Counted from the first letter of the stretch, positions 7,796 to 17,435 are shown. The stretch: 64,000 bases of DNA from Bacteroidia bacterium (GCA_030425285.1 JAUIAY010000009.1:33502-97501), one strand, 5' to 3'. A program made the numbers and translations. The notes: generated by a model from the letters alone, not told the origin.

Positions 7796-8833
7796 TTAAG
7801 CGTCTTCTACCCTTTTACGTAAACGAGAGCGCCTGTTGAAGGCTTCAAGGTTATCCAAAACCTTACTCTCTAAAAAGTCGATGACCTTTTCTTCAACCTT
7901 AAATTTATTCTTGTAAACTTTATTGATATAGGTAATCCCTCCAGGAGACATGACATTAACCTCAACCAGTTTTCCGCCAATGACATCAATGCCAACAAAA
8001 TACAAACCATCCTTAACCAGTTTAGGGCCTATTTGTTTACATAAAGCCTTTTCGGCTTTGGTAAGTGTATGTTTTTGAACCGTCCCACCAGCAGAAACAT
8101 TCGATCGATGGTCGTCCGAACCTGGTACGCGCTTCATAGCACCAACCGGCTCGCCATTGAGCATCAAAATCCTGACGTCACCTTGATCGGCTCCTTCAAT
8201 GTAATCTTGAAGTATAACATAATTTGATTTTCCATCACTGGTATTTATATAAAAATCCAATAATGAATTGATATTGCTCATAGCTGATTTTTCAATCAAA
8301 ATAACTCCAGAACCACCAAAACCATTCAATGGTTTCAAAATCATCTTATCAGCTTTAGATTCTTTTATTTGACGAATGAGATAGTTCTTATTCTTGGATA
8401 CATGGGTGTTTGGAATGATGTTACTATGCGCATCACCAAATGCTGCGGTATATAACTTATTGTTGGCCTCTCGCATACCTTCAAGTGAATTGATGATAAA
8501 TACATCATCCTTTACTGAATCCAAAAAATTCAACATCAAAGGGTCCAGTGGTGGATTGGCCCTAAAAAAAATAGCGTCAAAACCCGCCAAAGGCAACATT
8601 TCTTCTCGCAGAACCGCTTTTCTATAAAATGCTTTAAGGGAACTGGGTACTTTTTCCATCCTGCCTATTACTGTACAAAAAGCATTTGTAACGCTATTAC
8701 GTATAGTTAAATTAGCAGGAGTACATATAGCTACACCATGATTTCTCTTGACACATTCCTTAATTAAAGCTAAACTGGTATCGTTTTCTGGATCAATATT
8801 TTCCCATGGATACATTAAAAAGCATACATTCAT
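7796..8833 (-). CDS. ATP-grasp ligase, glutathione-synthetase-like
   Basis: A 345-residue ATP-grasp enzyme resembling prokaryotic glutathione synthetase (GshB). The N-terminal domain (MNVCFLMYPWENID) is followed by the ATP-grasp lysine and Gly-rich loop LKPLNGFGGSGV (residues 166-177), GDVRILMLNGEPVGAMKRVPG, and the metal-binding EVNVMSPGG (291-299). The family joins a carboxylate to an amine using ATP. A Lys/Arg-rich tail (FNRRSRLRKRVEDA) extends beyond the catalytic part. No gamma-glutamylcysteine ligase is visible, and bacillithiol synthase bshA lies about 9 kb away, so glutathione synthesis is doubtful. It follows the symporter gene by 44 bases and leads the sulfurtransferase by 12. Confidence 0.85.
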   Translation of the reverse strand: MNVCFLMYPWENIDPENDTSLALIKECVKRNHGVAICTPANLTIRNSVTNAFCTVIGRMEKVPSSLKAFYRKAVLREEMLPLAGFDAIFFRANPPLDPLMLNFLDSVKDDVFIINSLEGMREANNKLYTAAFGDAHSNIIPNTHVSKNKNYLIRQIKESKADKMILKPLNGFGGSGVILIEKSAMSNINSLLDFYINTSDGKSNYVILQDYIEGADQGDVRILMLNGEPVGAMKRVPGSDDHRSNVSAGGTVQKHTLTKAEKALCKQIGPKLVKDGLYFVGIDVIGGKLVEVNVMSPGGITYINKVYKNKFKVEEKVIDFLESKVLDNLEAFNRRSRLRKRVEDA

Positions 8834-8877
8834 TGGTTCAGTTTTTCGGGTTGTTTAATAAAGTTTAAATTAAGTAT

Positions 8878-10203
8878 TTATTTAACTTTATCATAATTGT
8901 CGTCCCAATTTTTTGGTTTTGGGTCATGAAGCTTACCCAAAGACTTCGCAACCAACATAGAAACGGTTGCGTCTCCCGTAACGTTTACCACTGTTCGACA
9001 CATATCCAATGGTCTATCTACAGCAAATATCAAAGCTAAACCAATTGGTAATAATTCAGCTGGAAATCCTATAGATTCCAACACTATGACCAACATGACC
9101 ATACCTGCACTCGGCACGGCAGCACTACCAATGGATGCCAATAATGCCGTTGCAATAATGACCAATTGATTTGTGAACGTTAAACCCTCTGGCCAAATAA
9201 CCTGCATAATAAATACGGCCGCAATGCCTTGATAGAGACTGGTTCCATCCATATTAACCGTTGCACCTACTGGTAAAACAAACCCTGAAACTTCCTTATC
9301 AACACCAATATGTTCTTCAACACGTTCCATTGTAACCGGTAATGTTGCTGCACTGGAACTTGTAGAGAATGCCAATAGTTGTGCTGGTGATATTTCCTTT
9401 AAAAACCAAAATGGTGGCTTTTTAGTATACACACTTATTAAGAACAAGTAGAAAACAATCATCAGTGCCAGACCCAATACCACACATAATGAATAATTTA
9501 CCAATTTTAGAAGTATTTCAGTATCATCAAAAGCAATAATGACATTGGCCATAAGTGCAAAAACCGCATAAGGCGCAAAAAGCATGATTAAATCAACCAT
9601 TTTCATAACTACTTCATTGAGCGAATCAAAAAAGTCAACCAAAGGTTTAGCTTTCTTTTCCGGAATAAGCAATAAGCAAATTCCAACAAACAATGCAAAA
9701 AAGATAACCTGAAGCATTTGGGCTTCACCTAAAGCCGTAAAAATGTTACTCGGAAAAATATCAACTAATGCCTGCAAAGGTCCTGCATCATTCTGTGCTG
9801 TGGCTTTGGTCAATTTATCGGTTACACCTGCATCATTTTCATATTTCATTTTAATTTTCTCAATAGTATCTTGAGACATACCAGAACCAGGCTTAACCAA
9901 GTTTACAATTGATAGCCCTATTACTATCGCTACCAAAGTTGTGCACACATATATAATTATCGTGCGCAATCCCATAGATTTAATTTTTGAAATATCTTTT
10001 AAATCTGAAATGCCTTTTATCAATGAGGCTAGTATCAAAGGAACGGCTATTAACTTTAATAGGTTAATAAAAATGGTTCCAAATGGCGCAACCCAATCGG
10101 TTACAAAACCTTTGCCTCCATCTACTGAATTCATTACGAATCCAAAAAGGACTCCTAAAACCATTCCGATAATTATTTTCCAGTGTAATGCTAGTTTTTT
10201 CAT
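8878..10203 (-). CDS. Dicarboxylate/amino acid:cation symporter (DAACS family)
   Basis: A 441-residue membrane transporter of the GltP/DctA family, which imports glutamate, aspartate or C4-dicarboxylates with Na+ or H+. It starts with a hydrophobic helix (WKIIIGMVLGVLFGFVMN). Diagnostic motifs are the serine-rich re-entrant loop STSSSAATLPVTMERVEEHI, VNMDGTSLYQGIAAVF in TM7, and AVDRPLDMCRTVVNVTGD in TM8, where Asp and Arg determine substrate charge. The Arg in DMCRT suggests acidic substrates. It follows aroC by 25 bases and precedes the ATP-grasp gene by 44, so import of glutamate or aspartate could feed the downstream module; that is inference. Confidence 0.93.
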   Translation of the reverse strand: MKKLALHWKIIIGMVLGVLFGFVMNSVDGGKGFVTDWVAPFGTIFINLLKLIAVPLILASLIKGISDLKDISKIKSMGLRTIIIYVCTTLVAIVIGLSIVNLVKPGSGMSQDTIEKIKMKYENDAGVTDKLTKATAQNDAGPLQALVDIFPSNIFTALGEAQMLQVIFFALFVGICLLLIPEKKAKPLVDFFDSLNEVVMKMVDLIMLFAPYAVFALMANVIIAFDDTEILLKLVNYSLCVVLGLALMIVFYLFLISVYTKKPPFWFLKEISPAQLLAFSTSSSAATLPVTMERVEEHIGVDKEVSGFVLPVGATVNMDGTSLYQGIAAVFIMQVIWPEGLTFTNQLVIIATALLASIGSAAVPSAGMVMLVIVLESIGFPAELLPIGLALIFAVDRPLDMCRTVVNVTGDATVSMLVAKSLGKLHDPKPKNWDDNYDKVK

Positions 10204-10228
10204 ATATCTATATCCTGTCTTTTCAGAA

Positions 10229-11290
10229 TTAATTATACATTTTGTTTAGAAGATAGAAATCAACCAACACCAATGCAGCCATCGCCTCTACAATAGGAAT
10301 AGCTCGTGGCACAACACAAGGATCGTGCCTGCCTTTTCCCTGCATTTCAACAATGTTTCCTTCAGAATCTAAAGCATTTTGTTTTTGGATTATGGTTGCC
10401 ACTGGCTTGAAAGCTATTCGGAAATAAATATCCATTCCGTTACTGATACCTCCTTGAATACCTCCTGACAAATTGGTTTTGGTGCTTCCATCTTTATTAA
10501 AAAGATCATTGTGCTCCGTACCAGTCATTTTGGCGCCACAAAAACCACTACCATATTCAAATCCTTTTACAGCATTTATCGATAACATGGCTTTTCCTAA
10601 TTCGGCATGCAGCTTGTCAAAAACAGGCTCACCCAATCCTACTGGAACATTTTGAATGACACAGGTAACTGTACCTCCAATTGTATTGCCTTCTTTTCTT
10701 ATGGATTTAATGCGTTCAATCATATTATTGGCCACTTCAGCATCGGGACATCTTACAATGTTACTTTCAATTTTAGAAAAATCTAAAGCCTGATAGGGCT
10801 TTTCTAAAAATATATCACCAACAGATGATGTAAAGGCATGAATCTCAATTGACGAAATCACTTGTTTCGCTATAGCTCCAGCAACAACACGGCAAGCGGT
10901 TTCCCTTGCAGAACTGCGGCCGCCACCTCTATAATCCCGTATACCATATTTCTTTTCGTAGGTATAATCCGCGTGACTTGGGCGGTAAACATGCTTTATA
11001 TGAGAATAGTCCTTTGACTTTTGGTTGGCATTCTTAATAATAAAACCAATAGGTGTTCCCGTTGTCTTGCCTTCAAATAATCCCGAAAGAAATTCAACGG
11101 TATCAGGTTCCTTACGCTGGGTAACTATTTCCGATTGACCAGGTTTTCGTCTGTTTAAATCATTCTGAATAGCCTCCATGTCCAACTCCAAACCAGCAGG
11201 ACAGCCATCTATAATGCCACCTATAGCTGCACCATGTGACTCACCAAAGGTCGTTAGTTTAAAAATTGAGCCAAAGCTATTGCCTGCCAT
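10229..11290 (-). CDS. aroC: Chorismate synthase
   Basis: A 353-residue chorismate synthase, the last shikimate-pathway enzyme, converting EPSP to chorismate with reduced FMN. Signatures are [20 protein letters not shown] at the N-terminus, [14 protein letters not shown] and [21 protein letters not shown] in the middle, and [16 protein letters not shown] with [10 protein letters not shown] towards the end. Length is normal. It is the first gene of the leftward operon and has a promoter-like sequence upstream (11325-11353). Confidence 0.97.
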   Translation of the reverse strand: MAGNSFGSIFKLTTFGESHGAAIGGIIDGCPAGLELDMEAIQNDLNRRKPGQSEIVTQRKEPDTVEFLSGLFEGKTTGTPIGFIIKNANQKSKDYSHIKHVYRPSHADYTYEKKYGIRDYRGGGRSSARETACRVVAGAIAKQVISSIEIHAFTSSVGDIFLEKPYQALDFSKIESNIVRCPDAEVANNMIERIKSIRKEGNTIGGTVTCVIQNVPVGLGEPVFDKLHAELGKAMLSINAVKGFEYGSGFCGAKMTGTEHNDLFNKDGSTKTNLSGGIQGGISNGMDIYFRIAFKPVATIIQKQNALDSEGNIVEMQGKGRHDPCVVPRAIPIVEAMAALVLVDFYLLNKMYN

Positions 11291-11324
11291 AAAATATCAA
11301 TGTTAAAAGCCAATATTAGTCTTG

Positions 11325-11353
11325 CTAATGTAATTGTATTATTAGAGAAACAA
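11325..11353 (-). promoter_or_regulatory. Putative promoter for aroC operon
   Basis: On the minus strand, TTG (11353-11351), 18 bases, then TACATTAG (11332-11325) matches the Bacteroidota TTG-N17-23-TAnnTTTG pattern with one mismatch. It would start transcription about 28 bases before the aroC ATG. Confidence 0.45.
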
Positions 11354-11471
11354 AAATCGAATTTTGATCTAACCTAACAATTTAGTAACAAATAACTCAC
11401 AAACAATTAATTATGAGATAATATTTACATAATCTTAAATCTAGTTATTTGCAATACATAATCATTTAGTA

Positions 11472-12311
11472 TTGAAGCATAAGAGAAAAATTGAAATTTC
11501 AGTGATTTCCGATGTCCATTTGGGCACTTACGGATGCCAAGCAAAACAGCTCCTTACCTATCTGAACAGTATTAGCCCAAAAAAACTTATTTTGAATGGC
11601 GATATTATAGATATATGGCAGTTTAGCAAACGTTATTTTCCTAAATCCCACCTTAAGGTTATTAAGAAAATTATTGACATGGCTTCGGATGGTGTTGAAG
11701 TGATTTACATTACCGGTAACCACGATGATATGCTTCGAAAGTTCAGTGGGACAGCGATGGGCAACATTTCCATTGTTGACAAACTAGTTCTAAACATGGA
11801 CGGCAAAAAAGCTTGGTTCTTCCATGGTGATGTGTTTGATGCATCCATACAAAACGCCAAATGGCTAGCCAAACTTGGTGGCTATGGTTATGACCTATTG
11901 ATTGTGATAAACCGTATGGTCAACTGGTGTTTGGAACGATTGGGTCGGGAGAAATACTCCTTGTCCAAACGTATAAAAAACAGTGTAAAAGGAGCTGTAA
12001 AATACATTAGTGATTTTGAAGAGGTAGCTTCAGATTTGGCTATAGAAAACGGTTATGATTATGTGGTATGTGGTCATATCCATCAACCCAAAATGCTTCT
12101 TAAAAAGAATAAGCAAGGTGAAACAACCTATTTAAATTCAGGTGATTGGGTTGAAAACTTCACGGCCTTGGAATACCAGTTTAAGCGCTGGAAAATATAC
12201 AACTACCAACATGATAAACTTTCCCCTTTTTATGCCGATGAGGATATCAAGGAAATGGAAATTACCGATTTAATTGCCGCAATTACCATTGTGGACAAGA
12301 AAGGAAAATAA
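11472..12311 (+). CDS. Metallophosphoesterase, LpxH-like UDP-diacylglucosamine hydrolase
   Basis: A 279-residue calcineurin-like phosphoesterase. Metal ligands appear as SDVH (D14, H16), LNGDIIDIW, ITGNHDD, FFHGD and VCGHIHQP, the order seen in LpxH and its relatives, which split UDP-2,3-diacylglucosamine to lipid X in lipid A synthesis. The spacing of GNHDD and the long insert with WLAKLGGYGYDLL fit the Bacteroidota LpxH-like group. Exact substrate is inferred. The first metal motif lies only 13 residues in, so translation must start at the TTG at 11472, as no usable ATG lies upstream. It is a single-gene unit divergent from aroC. Confidence 0.85.
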   Translation: MKHKRKIEISVISDVHLGTYGCQAKQLLTYLNSISPKKLILNGDIIDIWQFSKRYFPKSHLKVIKKIIDMASDGVEVIYITGNHDDMLRKFSGTAMGNISIVDKLVLNMDGKKAWFFHGDVFDASIQNAKWLAKLGGYGYDLLIVINRMVNWCLERLGREKYSLSKRIKNSVKGAVKYISDFEEVASDLAIENGYDYVVCGHIHQPKMLLKKNKQGETTYLNSGDWVENFTALEYQFKRWKIYNYQHDKLSPFYADEDIKEMEITDLIAAITIVDKKGK

Positions 12312-12337
12312 AAAAGTATGTTTTTTCGTTAATTATT

Positions 12338-12365
12338 TTGTCATTATCAAAAATTCTTATTTTTG
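12338..12365 (+). promoter_or_regulatory. Promoter for the 12390 lipoprotein gene
   Basis: TTG at 12338-12340, 17 bases, then TATTTTTG at 12358-12365 is an exact match to TTG-N17-23-TAnnTTTG. Transcription should begin near 12372, which rules out the in-frame TTG at 12363 as the start codon and supports the ATG at 12390. Confidence 0.72.
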
Positions 12366-12389
12366 GATGAATTAAAATTTAAAACAACG

Positions 12390-13262
12390 ATGAAAACATT
12401 AAAGCAATTATTTTTAATCTTGACAGTTTCTACATTTGTGATGGCTTGCTCATCTGACGACAATAATGATCCTGCTCCATCTAATCCACCTTCTGATAAC
12501 ACTGGAAACTATTTCCCTATGACAGTAGATGATTATTGGAATTATGATGTAGCCTACAGAGATAACAACGACTCTAATAATGATACAGATTCTGCTGACT
12601 TCCTTTTTGTAGACTCTCAAACTGGTGCTACTTATGATCTAGGCGTAAATACCAATGATATTGCCAATGGTGCTATGAATGCCATTTTGGTTAATGGTAC
12701 GTTGGAACGTACTGAATCCACCTTATTGTTGGATGGTTCTATTTCTATACCATTTCCTGGTTTTGAAACATCAAGCATAGATTTTACTGACATGGTACTT
12801 TATGACCTAAATGCTGCTAACAATAGTGAATTGTCAAGTGTTTCTGGTACTTTAAATCAAAATATCGATCTAGGAACAGAAACTATTCCTGTGACTATTG
12901 ATTATACGGTATCTACAAATCAAATTAACAATAACAGTTCTTTAACAGTAAATGGCGTTAATTATTCATCAGCTTCACGTGCAACTTTTAAATTAAACCT
13001 TAATGTGGTTGCAACTATTGTTAATCCTATAACTATGCAGCCTCAAGATTTGCCTATTTTAACAAATCAGGATGTAACTGTTGCAAATAATTATTTTGTT
13101 GAAAATATTGGATTGGTAAAATCTGAAACTGCCATTGAGTATCAAGTCAATCAATCTACAGTAGATTTATTAGAATTATTTGGCGTCACTATTCCATTCC
13201 CTACATCTGGTTCAGCTACTAATGTTCAAGAATTGACCGATTATATGGTAACTATAGAGTAG
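12390..13262 (+). CDS. Lipoprotein, unknown function
   Basis: A 290-residue lipoprotein. The signal peptide MKTLKQLFLILTVSTFVMAC has its lipid-attachment Cys at 20, followed by an Asp/Asn/Pro/Ser linker (SSDDNNDPAPSNPP) typical of surface-exposed Bacteroidota lipoproteins. The mature part is rich in Asn, Thr and Asp and begins with NYFPMTVDDYWNY, a motif seen in secreted proteins of unknown function. I do not recognise a catalytic motif. It has its own promoter. Its stop codon directly abuts that of the convergent ydiJ gene, with no base between and no hairpin. Confidence 0.8.
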   Translation: MKTLKQLFLILTVSTFVMACSSDDNNDPAPSNPPSDNTGNYFPMTVDDYWNYDVAYRDNNDSNNDTDSADFLFVDSQTGATYDLGVNTNDIANGAMNAILVNGTLERTESTLLLDGSISIPFPGFETSSIDFTDMVLYDLNAANNSELSSVSGTLNQNIDLGTETIPVTIDYTVSTNQINNNSSLTVNGVNYSSASRATFKLNLNVVATIVNPITMQPQDLPILTNQDVTVANNYFVENIGLVKSETAIEYQVNQSTVDLLELFGVTIPFPTSGSATNVQELTDYMVTIE

Positions 13263-16187
13263 TTACTTTAATAACGCATCATAAAGAATTTCGATGGGAT
13301 GTAATGCTTGGCGTTGCGTCCCATCTTTTATTTGGTGCCTACAGCTTGTACCATTTGCCGATATAATAACATCGTCATGGGCTTTTCTAACAGCAGGAAA
13401 CAATGTCTGCTCTCCTATTTGCATACTCACATCATAATGCTCTTCTTCATAGCCAAAACTGCCAGCCATACCACAACAACCACTAGGTATTATGGTTACT
13501 TTATAATTCTTGGGAAGGTTGAGCACCGTAAAGCTTGACAATTGATTACTCATGGCTTTTTGATGGCAATGCCCATGAAATTTTATGGTTTTACTGTCTT
13601 CTAAAAACTGTTCGGCTGTTATGTTTCCCAATGTTATTTCATGTTGCAAAAACGCTTCTATCAGAAACGTGTTATCAGCAATTCGTTTAGCAGATTCCTT
13701 ATCATCAGCCAAACGTAAGTATTCATCCTTAAACGTCAAAATAGCCGAAGGTTCAATCCCAATTAAAGGTCGATCTTTTGATACCCTATCTTTAAAAATT
13801 CTCACATTTTCATTGGCACATTTTTTAGCTTCATTAAGCAGACCTTTAGAAATAAATGCACGTCCAGATTCTTTATTATCAACGATGGTAACCTTATAGT
13901 TTAATGCTTTGAGAAGCTTAATAGCCTTGTAACCAATTGTTGTGTCTAAATGATTGGTAAATTCATCATTAAACAACAACACTTCCTTAATGTAAATTAT
14001 TTTATCATTTTGATTAATAGTCGTTTTGAATAACTTACTTAAACTTTTATTTGAAATAAGTGGTAAACTCCTGTTTTGATGAACTTTTAGCGATTTCTTT
14101 AAAATTGAAGACGATATCTTATTGGAAAAAATAACATTAACCACGCCAGGAAATTTACTTCCAACACGATTCAGTTTATCATTGTATGCAAACAATTTCG
14201 ATCGCAATGGAACTCCATTTTCCTTTTGGTATTGATATTGAAACTCGGCTTTCAAACTGGCTACATCTACACTACTCGGACATTCACTTGAACAGGCTTT
14301 ACAACTCAAGCATAAATCAAACACCTCTTTTAATTCTTCGTGATTAAATTTATTAGCCTTCTCTGATTGTGTTAAAAATTCGCGAAGCGCATTGGCTCTT
14401 GCTCTCGTGGTATCCTTTTCGTTTCGTGTTGCACGATAACTCGGACACATGGTACCGCCAAATTCTGGGAGTTTTCTACAATCACCCGACCCATTACATT
14501 TTTCCGCATGCCTCAAAATGCCTTGAGATTCCGAAAAATCCATCAGCGTTTCTATTTCGGGCTCCTTCCTATCAGGTTCATACCGTAACGATCTATCCAT
14601 TGGTTTCGCATCAACTATCTTACCCGGATTAAAGATATTATCAGGGTCAAATACCCTTTTGATGCGCTGCATAATACCATAATTCTTTTCACCAACCATC
14701 AACGGAATGAATTCAGATCGTACAATACCATCACCATGTTCACCACTCATAGAACCTTGATATTTTTTTACCAAATGAGCAACATCTGTTGTAATACTCT
14801 TAAACAACTTAACATCATTGGATTTTTTTAAATTTAGAATAGGACGCAAATGCAACTCGCCAGCGCCAGCATGCGCATAATAAACGGCTTTTTGATCATG
14901 TCTTTTCATCAATTGCGTAAACTCATTGATGTAGCTTGACAAATCAGGTAATGCAACAGCGGTATCTTCAATGCATGCAGCAGTTTTATTATCTCCAATC
15001 AAGTTGCCAAGTAATCCCAAGCCTGCCTTTCGCAACTCCATAGCCTTTTCGATGTCCTCACCTATCAGAATGCTGTTGTCATAACTTAACCAAGTATTGA
15101 ATAATGACGCAACCAAAGCATCTATTTGCTTTTTGGCCTCATCAATCGTATGCGATCTAACCTCGCACATAAGTATGGCAGCAGGATCTCCTTTAATAAA
15201 TTGCCGATTGGCTTCTTGTTTTTTATTGTGTTTTGTTAAGTCTAAAATGGTTTTATCCAGCATTTCACAACTGTACAAATCATGCTTCATGACCGTCTCA
15301 ACAGCATCCAAACAGCTGCTAATGGTAGCAAAATGCGCTACAAGCATGACACTTTCCTTTGGAGGCAGCAGATCCAATTGAAGCGTTATCTCGGTCGTGA
15401 ACGCCAAAGTACCCTCACTACCAGCAAGTAATTTACACATATTAAAACGCTCTTGCGATTCAGCAAACACATTAGTCCTCAAAACTTCATCAATGGCATA
15501 TCCTGTATTTCTTCTGTGTATTTCAGGTTTTGGGAATTGGCTGGAGATTTCTTCAGCAACACCTTTAGCAGAAAGCTCTTTGTGCAATTTTTGATATATG
15601 TTGCCCTCTAATGATAGTAATTGGCATTTTTTCAAAAAATCATCTTTTTCAATACTTAAAAATTCAACATCACTCCCATCGCTCAAAATGGTTTTTAATC
15701 GCAAAACCTTATCTCGTGTTACGCCATATTTAATAGATGTTGTTCCGGAAGAGTTATTCCCAACCATACCTCCTATCATACATCTATTGGAAGTAGAGGT
15801 ATTAGGCCCAAAGAACAAACCGTAAGGTTTTAAATAATTATTCAATTCATCCCGAACCACACCAGGTTGCACCGTAACGGTTCTTTCGGTTTCAGAAAAA
15901 GCTAAAATTTTATTGTAATATTTTGAAACATCTACCACAATACCATCGCCAACACATTGCCCTGCCAATGAGGTTCCTGCGGTTCTTGGTATGATGGATG
16001 TTTGGTTTTTCTTTGCAAAATCAATTAAAACCTTAATATCATTTTCATCTTTAGGCAAAGCCACTGCCAAGGGCAGCATTCTATAAACAGAAGCGTCTGT
16101 AGCATACAATGATTTCATTAAATCATCATAGAACAGTTCGCCCTTTAATTGGGATTTTAGAATTGCCAATTCAGCATTGCCGACCAT
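13263..16187 (-). CDS. ydiJ: FAD-linked oxidase/Fe-S fusion dehydrogenase (YdiJ type)
   Basis: A 974-residue fusion of three parts. Residues about 30-250 form the FAD-binding PCMH domain (IIPRTAGTSLAGQCVGDGI, IGGMVGNNSSGT). Residues 250-540 form the FAD oxidase C-terminal domain (HAGAGELHLRP, SGEHGDGIVRSEF). The remainder is Fe-S: CNGSGDC near 562, CLSCKACSSECPSS near 624 and a CCG cysteine-rich domain (HCHQKAM, SGCCGMAGSFGYE near 904). This matches YdiJ-type 2-hydroxyacid dehydrogenases, shown in other bacteria to oxidise D-2-hydroxyglutarate, and fuses what glcD and glcF encode separately. Substrate is inferred. It is transcribed alone. Confidence 0.9.
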   Translation of the reverse strand: MVGNAELAILKSQLKGELFYDDLMKSLYATDASVYRMLPLAVALPKDENDIKVLIDFAKKNQTSIIPRTAGTSLAGQCVGDGIVVDVSKYYNKILAFSETERTVTVQPGVVRDELNNYLKPYGLFFGPNTSTSNRCMIGGMVGNNSSGTTSIKYGVTRDKVLRLKTILSDGSDVEFLSIEKDDFLKKCQLLSLEGNIYQKLHKELSAKGVAEEISSQFPKPEIHRRNTGYAIDEVLRTNVFAESQERFNMCKLLAGSEGTLAFTTEITLQLDLLPPKESVMLVAHFATISSCLDAVETVMKHDLYSCEMLDKTILDLTKHNKKQEANRQFIKGDPAAILMCEVRSHTIDEAKKQIDALVASLFNTWLSYDNSILIGEDIEKAMELRKAGLGLLGNLIGDNKTAACIEDTAVALPDLSSYINEFTQLMKRHDQKAVYYAHAGAGELHLRPILNLKKSNDVKLFKSITTDVAHLVKKYQGSMSGEHGDGIVRSEFIPLMVGEKNYGIMQRIKRVFDPDNIFNPGKIVDAKPMDRSLRYEPDRKEPEIETLMDFSESQGILRHAEKCNGSGDCRKLPEFGGTMCPSYRATRNEKDTTRARANALREFLTQSEKANKFNHEELKEVFDLCLSCKACSSECPSSVDVASLKAEFQYQYQKENGVPLRSKLFAYNDKLNRVGSKFPGVVNVIFSNKISSSILKKSLKVHQNRSLPLISNKSLSKLFKTTINQNDKIIYIKEVLLFNDEFTNHLDTTIGYKAIKLLKALNYKVTIVDNKESGRAFISKGLLNEAKKCANENVRIFKDRVSKDRPLIGIEPSAILTFKDEYLRLADDKESAKRIADNTFLIEAFLQHEITLGNITAEQFLEDSKTIKFHGHCHQKAMSNQLSSFTVLNLPKNYKVTIIPSGCCGMAGSFGYEEEHYDVSMQIGEQTLFPAVRKAHDDVIISANGTSCRHQIKDGTQRQALHPIEILYDALLK

Positions 16188-16324
16188 AAACTTTTGATAT
16201 TATATAAAACTAAAAAGAAATTCAATACTACATACTTTTTGGCGTTATTTTTGAAAGATAATTCCGAAGGTTTAATCCACAAAAATCATTTAAACGTATA
16301 TAAAACGAGCTTAAAAAAACTTTT

Positions 16325-16843
16325 ATGAGAAAACTAATTTTATTTGCTTTAACATGTTTAGCAACTGTCACATTCAGTAACGCACAAGAAATCTCAAAAA
16401 ACACTATAGGTCTCCGCTTGGGTGATAGTAGAGGTTTTGGAGCCGAAGTTTCCTATCAAAGGGCTATTTTTGAAAAAAACCGATTAGAATTTGATTTTGG
16501 ATGGCGTGACGGAAAAGATTACGATGGTATTAAACTAATTGGTCTTTATCATTGGATTTGGAACATTGATGGTGGATTTAATTGGTATGCTGGACCTGGT
16601 GCAGGATTTGCAGCTTTCAAACATGAATACGAAAGATATATTCCTGGGCAAGGCATATACTACCGTGAAGAAAGACGTGACTCATTTCCAATTTTAACAG
16701 GAACAGTTGGCATAGAATACAGTTTTGACTTTCCTTTACTACTCTCTTTAGACTTAAGACCAGAACTCGGATTTGGTGATGACATATATGATAATGACGA
16801 CTTGGATTTTGATATTGGCCTTGGGGTCAGATATCAGTTTTAA
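16325..16843 (+). CDS. Small outer-membrane beta-barrel protein
   Basis: A 172-residue exported protein. The signal peptide MRKLILFALTCLATVTFSNA precedes QEISK. The mature part has about eight amphipathic strands (ISKNTIGLRLGDSRGFGAEV, WYAGPGAGFAAFKHEY, FDIGLGVRYQF) and ends in Phe, as expected for an eight-stranded barrel of the OmpX/OmpW kind. A TATTTTTG -7-like box lies at 16246-16253, but no TTG is at the right distance. It is followed by a terminator. Function unknown. Confidence 0.78.
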   Translation: MRKLILFALTCLATVTFSNAQEISKNTIGLRLGDSRGFGAEVSYQRAIFEKNRLEFDFGWRDGKDYDGIKLIGLYHWIWNIDGGFNWYAGPGAGFAAFKHEYERYIPGQGIYYREERRDSFPILTGTVGIEYSFDFPLLLSLDLRPELGFGDDIYDNDDLDFDIGLGVRYQF

Positions 16844-16863
16844 AAAAGCCAATTGATAATTAG

Positions 16864-16889
16864 AAAACCACCCAAATGGTGGTTTTTTT
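16864..16889 (+). terminator. Rho-independent terminator
   Basis: A 9-bp stem AAAACCACC (16864-16872) pairs with GGTGGTTTT (16878-16886) around a CAAAT loop and runs into a T tract. It lies 21 bases after the barrel gene stop, just before the acetyltransferase gene. Confidence 0.85.
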
Positions 16890-16907
16890 ATTTAGATTTA
16901 CCCTCTT

Positions 16908-17435
16908 ATGAAGCATCTAGAATTATCCAGTGAAAGATTGAATTTAGTAAACCCTTCAGAGAACCATGCTGAAGATTTGTTATTGTTAAGATCCAACAAA
17001 TTGGTCAATAAATTTATCGACAGAAAAGCTCCTGAAAAGTTAGAAGAGGTTATAGCATTCATTGAAACTATTTCAGAAAACAATAAAAACAACAAGTCCT
17101 GTTATTGGTGCATTTCAGAAAAGAATCATAAAAAAGTAATAGGGACTATCTGTCTTTGGAATTTTTTAGAAGACAAAAAAACAGCTGAAATAGGCTACGA
17201 ATTACATCCTGATTATCACGGAAAAGGGATTATGGGTGAAGCCCTTAAAACCGTTTTGGTGTTTGGCTTCAAAACATTAGGCCTTGAAACCATTGAAGCT
17301 TTTACCCACAAAGAAAATCACAATTCCACAAAGCTTCTTTCAAAACATCTATTTAAACATGCTACTGAAAGACAAGACAAACACAATGAAAACAATATTG
17401 TTTTTGTATTGAATAAGGAACAGTATTTATTTTAA
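16908..17435 (+). CDS. GNAT-family N-acetyltransferase (RimJ/RimL-like)
   Basis: A 175-residue acetyltransferase of the RimJ/RimL type (Acetyltransf_3). It opens with ELSSERLNLVNPSENHAEDL, has the acceptor-domain strand GTICLWNFLEDKKTAEIGYE, and the acetyl-CoA pyrophosphate loop HPDYHGKGIMGEALKTVL in the expected middle position. It would acetylate an amine on a protein, antibiotic or metabolite; nothing indicates which. It overlaps the 3' end of the convergent bshA gene by 9 bases. Confidence 0.87.
   Translation: MKHLELSSERLNLVNPSENHAEDLLLLRSNKLVNKFIDRKAPEKLEEVIAFIETISENNKNNKSCYWCISEKNHKKVIGTICLWNFLEDKKTAEIGYELHPDYHGKGIMGEALKTVLVFGFKTLGLETIEAFTHKENHNSTKLLSKHLFKHATERQDKHNENNIVFVLNKEQYLF

Noticed and set aside
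12363..12389. TTG start for the 12390 lipoprotein gene
   Set aside because: It lies inside the -7 box of an exact-match promoter, so it cannot be translated.
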